Assembly: GCA_036562185.1 (NCBI GenBank)
Contig: DATCKN010000071.1
Coordinates: 1-9,720 of the forward strand
From: Thermoclostridium sp036562185
GTDB taxonomy: Bacteria; Bacillota; Clostridia; DSM-8532
Direction: 5' to 3'
Length of the DNA: 9,720 bases
Shown: positions 6,352-9,720 of the stretch, one piece after another
How the letters are laid out: each line of letters begins with the position of its first letter
Position numbering within the stretch: the stretch's first letter is position 1
Notes under the pieces: generated by a model
Databases searched by the model: none
Seen by the model: the letters and a program-made list of their open reading frames with translations, nothing else
Told to the model about the DNA's origin: nothing
Translations under genes and position numbers: made by a program

Positions 6352-6615
6352 GCCTTTTTACCGTTTTTGTATTATTACTTTGCAACAAATGTATCATGGG
6401 TGCATGCCAGGAGTAATAAGTTTTATATGGCGACGGCTTGTTACAGCGTAAGCTCTTTTGCCGCCCGGCCGCGAGGATGATAAAATAAAATGATTATTAT
6501 GTTTCTTCCCGAATAAAAATTTAATTTTGTAGCCATGGCAACAGATATTATGTAATTGATATATTATTATTTACTCATGTTAAAGTTTATGTCTTTATGA
6601 AAGGAGAAAAATAAA
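6352..6615 (+). other. Intergenic region with a G+C-rich foldable segment
   Basis: No gene is seen in these 264 bases. The outstanding part is 6429-6476, far richer in G+C than its surroundings. GGCG (6429-6432) can pair with CGCC (6462-6465), and GGCTT (6435-6439) with AAGCT (6450-6454) around a ten-base loop; GCCGCCCGGCCGCGAGG follows. It matches no RNA class known to me. A weak promoter-like TTGATA (6556-6561) precedes TTAAAG at 6580, and AAGGAG (6601-6606) is the ribosome site of the next gene. Confidence 0.4.
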
Positions 6616-7347
6616 ATGAAAAGAAAAATTGTGGAAATAGATCAGGAAAAATGTAACGGCTGTGGGCTTTGTGTGGACGCATGCCATGAAGGAGCCATTG
6701 AAATAAGAAATGGAAAAGCCGTACTTATAAGTGATGAGTACTGCGACGGGCTGGGAAACTGTTTACCCGAGTGCCCCACGGGAGCAATAAGGATTATTGA
6801 GAGAGAAGCCGCTGACTACAATCATGAGCTTGTCATGAAAAAAATGGAAGAGCGAGATAAGAACAGGCCTCATGCAGGAAACTTCGGCGGCTGCCCCGGA
6901 CAGCGCGCAATGATGCTGGAGAGGAACAATCAAAACAAAAAGGTGGTTGAAAAAGAAGAGACTGACAAAAAAATGTTTTCTGAACTGAACCAATGGCCTA
7001 TACAGCTTAATCTCATAAATCCAAATGCATCTTACCTGGACGGCGCGGACCTTTTAATTGCGGCCGATTGTTGTGCATATGCATACGGCAGCTTCCACAA
7101 GGATTTTATTGCAGGGAAGATCACATTGATCGGTTGCCCGAAACTGGATGACAACGGGTATTATATAGAGAAACTGACAGAAATATTCTCCGGAAACGAT
7201 ATAAAGAGCATTACGGTAACCAGAATGGAAGTCCCGTGCTGCGGAGGTATTGTATATGCTGTTAAAAGCGCAATGCTTAATGCTCAGAAAATAGTTCCTT
7301 ACAGAGAAGTAATAATAGGTGTTGACGGGAGAATAGTAAGTGATTAA
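6616..7347 (+). CDS. Ferredoxin-domain iron-sulfur protein with extra cysteine motifs
   Basis: This is a 243-residue cytoplasmic protein. Residues 5-62 form a bacterial two-cluster ferredoxin domain. The first motif is complete: Cys13, 16, 19 and 23 in CNGCGLCVDAC. The second reads CDGLGNCLPECP, with Cys43, 49 and 53 but Leu46 where the second cysteine belongs. By the usual crossover ligation, cluster I (13, 16, 19, 53) would be [4Fe-4S], while the other site has only Cys23, 43 and 49, as in a [3Fe-4S] site. The remaining 180 residues carry further cysteines in paired settings: C93-P, CC152-153, C174-P and PCCGG at 207-211. These suggest another metal or redox site. It stands alone, with its own ribosome site and a terminator. 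Electron transfer is likely; the partner is unknown. The protein resembles a conserved but uncharacterised group of anaerobe ferredoxin-like proteins. Confidence 0.8.
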   Translation: MKRKIVEIDQEKCNGCGLCVDACHEGAIEIRNGKAVLISDEYCDGLGNCLPECPTGAIRIIEREAADYNHELVMKKMEERDKNRPHAGNFGGCPGQRAMMLERNNQNKKVVEKEETDKKMFSELNQWPIQLNLINPNASYLDGADLLIAADCCAYAYGSFHKDFIAGKITLIGCPKLDDNGYYIEKLTEIFSGNDIKSITVTRMEVPCCGGIVYAVKSAMLNAQKIVPYREVIIGVDGRIVSD

Positions 7348-7349
7348 AC

Positions 7350-7399
7350 ACGAATCCTGTGCTGTTTTTGTTATGAACCAGCACAGGATTTGTCTTTTA
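7350..7399. terminator. Long hairpin terminator between convergent genes
   Basis: AATCCTGTGCTG (7353-7364) and CAGCACAGGATT (7379-7390) pair perfectly over 12 bp, with three further pairs outward (7350-7352 with 7391-7393, one G-U) and a 14-base loop. On the plus strand TCTTTT follows, suiting the iron-sulfur gene. On the minus strand the tail is CGTGTTTAA, so it is a weaker stop for the DeoR-family gene that ends at 7397. A shared bidirectional terminator is likely. Confidence 0.85.
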
Positions 7400-8161
7400 A
7401 AGGACTGTTACACCTGCTTCTTTTGCTTTTTTTACAATATATTCAGGTATCTTGTCATCACTGATTAACACGTCCAGATCGGACAAATGGCCGAACGTAA
7501 AGGCCATAACCTTGTTAAATTTGCTGGAATCAGCCAGCATTATGACTTTTTTGGCTTTTTTAATTACTGTTTTTTTCAGTTCGCATTCAAAAAAGTTTGA
7601 AACGGTAAATCCGTTTTCAGGACTGAAACCTGATGCTGCCATAAAGGCGATGTCTATATTAAAAATATCAAGCATTGATATTGCTGTCGGCCCCGATGAC
7701 GATAAAGTACTGTTGTTTAATTGGCCGCCGGTATGATATATCGTGATTTTACTTTTTTTTGTAAGTTCCAGCGCAGTAATAATTCCGCTTGTGATTATGG
7801 AGAAATTGTCGTCAGGAATCAATCTGGAAAAATACATTATCGTGCTGCCTGCATCCAGATAAATTGAACGGCCCCGGTCAAGGAACTGAATTGCTTTTTC
7901 TGCGATAAGCATTTTTTCATCAACGTTTTCAGCAGCACGCAATGAATAGGCATCTTCCTCGCCATAAATGGAAGTAAACTTTTTAACATTAACAGCACCA
8001 CCATGGGTTCTGATTAACAATCCCTTGCTTTCGAGATATGAAAGATCGCGTCTTAAAGTCATGGCAGAAACTTCGGGAAAAATGTCCTTAAGTTCTGAAA
8101 TCTGAATTTCCCCTTTTTCATTCAGTATGCTGAGTATTTTTTCCTGTCTTTCATTATTCAA
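7397..8161 (-). CDS. DeoR/GlpR-family transcriptional repressor
   Basis: This is a DNA-binding regulator of 254 residues. The N-terminal DeoR helix-turn-helix spans about 5-56 (RQEKILSILNEKGEIQISEL, then VSAMTLRRDLSYLESKGLLIRTHGGAV), a very typical signature. The C-terminal sugar-phosphate-sensing DeoRC domain (about 76-235) shows DAGST (103-107), ITSG, TGGQLN (144-149), GFSPENGFT and ADSSKF (210-215). Family members usually bind a phosphorylated sugar and then release their operator. The start is TTG (8159-8161 on this strand), supported by AGGAG (plus-strand CTCCT at 8171-8175) nine bases ahead; the next Met, at residue 34, would cut the helix-turn-helix. It is divergent from the zinc dehydrogenase gene across 248 bases, so control of that operon and of itself is likely. 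The effector cannot be read from sequence; a ketose or polyol phosphate would suit the neighbour. Confidence 0.93.
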   Translation of the reverse strand: MNNERQEKILSILNEKGEIQISELKDIFPEVSAMTLRRDLSYLESKGLLIRTHGGAVNVKKFTSIYGEEDAYSLRAAENVDEKMLIAEKAIQFLDRGRSIYLDAGSTIMYFSRLIPDDNFSIITSGIITALELTKKSKITIYHTGGQLNNSTLSSSGPTAISMLDIFNIDIAFMAASGFSPENGFTVSNFFECELKKTVIKKAKKVIMLADSSKFNKVMAFTFGHLSDLDVLISDDKIPEYIVKKAKEAGVTVL

Positions 8162-8271
8162 GACTTTTCACTCCTGCTATTAAAAATATCCAATTAACTC
8201 AGGTATATTCCACCATCTAATTATATATCTTAACTTATTTGAAAAAAAAGTACAATAAAAATTTAAAATAA

Positions 8272-8308
8272 TGTTTATTATTATCAACTGTAATGTTATA
8301 ATAAAACA
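8272..8308 (+). promoter_or_regulatory. Extended -10 promoter with overlapping inverted repeat, dehydrogenase operon
   Basis: TGTTATAAT (8294-8302) is a perfect extended -10 element. The -35 position (8274-8279, TTTATT) is poor, as is common for extended -10 promoters. The arms TGTTTATTAT (8272-8281) and ATAATAAAACA (8298-8308) form an inverted repeat with one bulged base that straddles the promoter, a good place for a DeoR-type operator. TTTATTAT recurs at 8356-8363, followed again by CTGTAA. A second TATAAT at 8383-8388 lacks a -35 partner. Confidence 0.55.
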
Positions 8309-8409
8309 AACAGATATTAAAAATTAACATCATATGGTTTAGATACAACATAATATTTATTATCCTGTAAAAAAAATACTTATATAATCTGAAAATAGGA
8401 GGATTTTAA

Positions 8410-9675
8410 ATGAAAACAATAGCAGTTCGACTGTATGGAAAAAATGACTTGCGCATGGAAGAGTTTGAACTTCCCCCTATCAGAGATGATGAAATACTTG
8501 CACAAATAGTTTCAGACAGCATTTGCATGTCGTCTTACAAAGCGGCCATTCAGGGAGAAGATCACAAACGGGTGCCTAAAGACGTAAGCAAAAACCCGGT
8601 AATTATAGGCCATGAGTTTTGCGGGGTTATTCTTGAAGTAGGGGATAAATGGAAAAATAAATTCAAACCCGGTATGAAATTTTCCATTCAGCCGGCTTTG
8701 AATCTGAAAGAAAATCCATATGCTGCTCCGGGGTATTCTTTCAGATATATTGGCGGCAGTGCCACACATATTGTAATTCCGAATGAGGTAATGGAGCAGG
8801 GATGCCTTTTGGAATACAACGGAGATGCATTTTTTTATGGTTCACTTTCAGAGCCGATGTCGTGTATTGTAGGTGCCTTTAAAGCCAATTATCACACCGA
8901 AAGCGGAAGCTATGTACACAATATGGGCATAAAAGAAGGCGGCAATATGGCCATTCTGGCAGGAGTCGGACCAATGGGGCTTGGAGCAATAGATTATGCC
9001 ATTCATGCCGACAGGAAACCTTCACGTCTTGTTGTAACAGATATCGATAAAGAACGTCTTGAAAGAGCTGCATCACTCTATACGGTGGAAGAAGCAAAAA
9101 AGAACGGAATTGAATTGATTTATGTCAATACCGCAAATGTTGACGATCCGGTTAAATATCTGCTGGATCTGACAAATGGTGCTGGATATGATGATGTGTT
9201 TGTTTTTGCCCCTGTAAAACCTGTTGTTGAACAGGGAGACAGGATACTCGCCAAGGACGGATGCCTGAACTTCTTTGCAGGGCCTACAAATCCCAATTTC
9301 TCAGCTGAACTGAACTTCTATAACGTACATTACAATTCAACTCATGTTGTGGGCACCAGTGGCGGAAATACAGAGGACATGATTGATTCGCTGAACATGA
9401 TGGCACAGGGCAGAATTAATCCTGCTTCGATGATTACCCACATAGGTGGTTTGGACTGCGTTGTTGAAACCACACTTCATTTGCCTGAAATACCTGGAGG
9501 AAAGAAATTGATATATACCAATATTTCAATGGAATTAACTGCCATAAGTGATTTTCGTAAAAAGGCAGACACTAATCCCATGTTTGCAACACTTGCGGAT
9601 ATAGTTGAAAAAAATAACGGCTTATGGTGTCTTGAAGCTGAAAGATACCTTTTGGAGAATGCTGAAAAAATATAA
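8410..9675 (+). CDS. Zinc-dependent dehydrogenase, L-sorbose-1-phosphate reductase-like
   Basis: This is a medium-chain dehydrogenase/reductase of 421 residues, longer than the usual 340-370. The GroES-like half holds the catalytic zinc ligands Cys39 (SDSICMSSYKA), His68-Glu69 (GHEF) and probably Glu148 (SEPMS). The four-cysteine structural zinc lobe normally found near residues 95-110 is absent. The Rossmann half begins around 180 with AGVGPMG (184-190), and VVTDID puts Asp211 after strand two, which favours NAD(H) over NADP(H). Overall it resembles SorE-type L-sorbose-1-phosphate reductases and their uncharacterised relatives; the true substrate may be another ketose or polyol phosphate. 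The ribosome site AGGAGG (8397-8402) is seven bases before the ATG. It is divergent from a DeoR regulator, and a second gene starts 17 bases after its stop, so it heads an operon that leaves the window. Confidence 0.8.
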   Translation: MKTIAVRLYGKNDLRMEEFELPPIRDDEILAQIVSDSICMSSYKAAIQGEDHKRVPKDVSKNPVIIGHEFCGVILEVGDKWKNKFKPGMKFSIQPALNLKENPYAAPGYSFRYIGGSATHIVIPNEVMEQGCLLEYNGDAFFYGSLSEPMSCIVGAFKANYHTESGSYVHNMGIKEGGNMAILAGVGPMGLGAIDYAIHADRKPSRLVVTDIDKERLERAASLYTVEEAKKNGIELIYVNTANVDDPVKYLLDLTNGAGYDDVFVFAPVKPVVEQGDRILAKDGCLNFFAGPTNPNFSAELNFYNVHYNSTHVVGTSGGNTEDMIDSLNMMAQGRINPASMITHIGGLDCVVETTLHLPEIPGGKKLIYTNISMELTAISDFRKKADTNPMFATLADIVEKNNGLWCLEAERYLLENAEKI

Positions 9676-9692
9676 AAAGTGAGGCGAATAAT

Positions 9693-9720
9693 ATGGCGAT
9701 ACCAGTTATTATGCCCAGGC
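9693..9720 (+). CDS. Start of a probable lipoyl-domain E2 acyltransferase (partial)
   Basis: Only nine codons are in the window, reading MAIPVIMPR. This is the typical opening of a lipoyl domain in E2 subunits of 2-oxoacid or acetoin dehydrogenase complexes, where a first beta strand ends in the VIMP or IKMP motif. GTGAGG (9679-9684) is a good ribosome site eight bases ahead, and the gene starts 17 bases after the dehydrogenase stop. The call rests on a very short stretch and on the context; a stand-alone biotinyl/lipoyl carrier protein would look the same here. Confidence 0.5.

Noticed and set aside
7452..7736. Plus-strand open frame of 94 codons within the DeoR-family gene
   Set aside because: It lies wholly inside the minus-strand repressor gene, which has complete family motifs, and it has no recognisable domain.
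8260..8320. Catabolite-repression (cre) site in the divergent control region
   Set aside because: No match to the TGWAANCGNTNWCA pattern with its central CG was found; the region is simply A+T-rich.

Overview
The window looks like chromosome of a low-to-moderate G+C Gram-positive anaerobe of the Clostridia (Bacillota). The signs are strong AGGAGG-type ribosome sites, GTG and TTG starts, hairpin-plus-T-run terminators, an LASGC lipoprotein signal, a DUF1836 protein, an NfeD/flotillin pair of the YuaF-YuaG type and a two-cluster ferredoxin-like protein. The genus cannot be fixed from the sequence alone. No tRNA, rRNA, CRISPR array, transposase or phage gene was seen.

Layout. (1) 1-3291 is a thiamine-precursor uptake locus. 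The 3' half of a TPP riboswitch and its terminator (1-89) lead into a small MTH1187/DUF77 thiamine-binding protein, an ABC permease, a THI5/NMT1-type lipoprotein and, after a 233-base gap holding a G+C-rich hairpin, the ABC ATPase. A clear terminator closes the locus. (2) 3292-6351 is a second transcription unit. A near-consensus sigma-A promoter with a 14-bp palindrome just upstream of its -35 box, and a leader of about 175 bases, precede a DUF1836 helix-turn-helix protein, an NfeD-like membrane protein with a very acidic loop, and a flotillin. A strong terminator follows. (3) 6352-7393 holds a single iron-sulfur protein behind an intergenic region with a G+C-rich foldable segment, ended by a long hairpin shared with the convergent gene. 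(4) 7397-9720 holds a DeoR-family repressor, transcribed leftwards and divergent from a sorbose-1-phosphate-reductase-like zinc dehydrogenase. The first nine codons of what looks like a lipoyl-bearing E2 acyltransferase follow the dehydrogenase.

How the genes work together. Low TPP should let transcription pass the riboswitch terminator and switch on import of a thiamine pyrimidine precursor (HMP or formyl-aminopyrimidine). The DUF1836-NfeD-flotillin unit probably builds and perhaps self-regulates a membrane microdomain scaffold. The DeoR repressor probably answers to a sugar phosphate and controls the dehydrogenase/E2 operon. If that operon continues with E1 subunits, it would need TPP, the cofactor made from what the first operon imports. 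That link is inference.

The strongest leads for something not already described are the DUF1836-flotillin pairing with its palindromic promoter, the iron-sulfur protein with a modified second cluster and extra cysteine pairs, the G+C-rich intergenic fold at 6429-6465, and the dehydrogenase/E2 operon that runs off the right edge.
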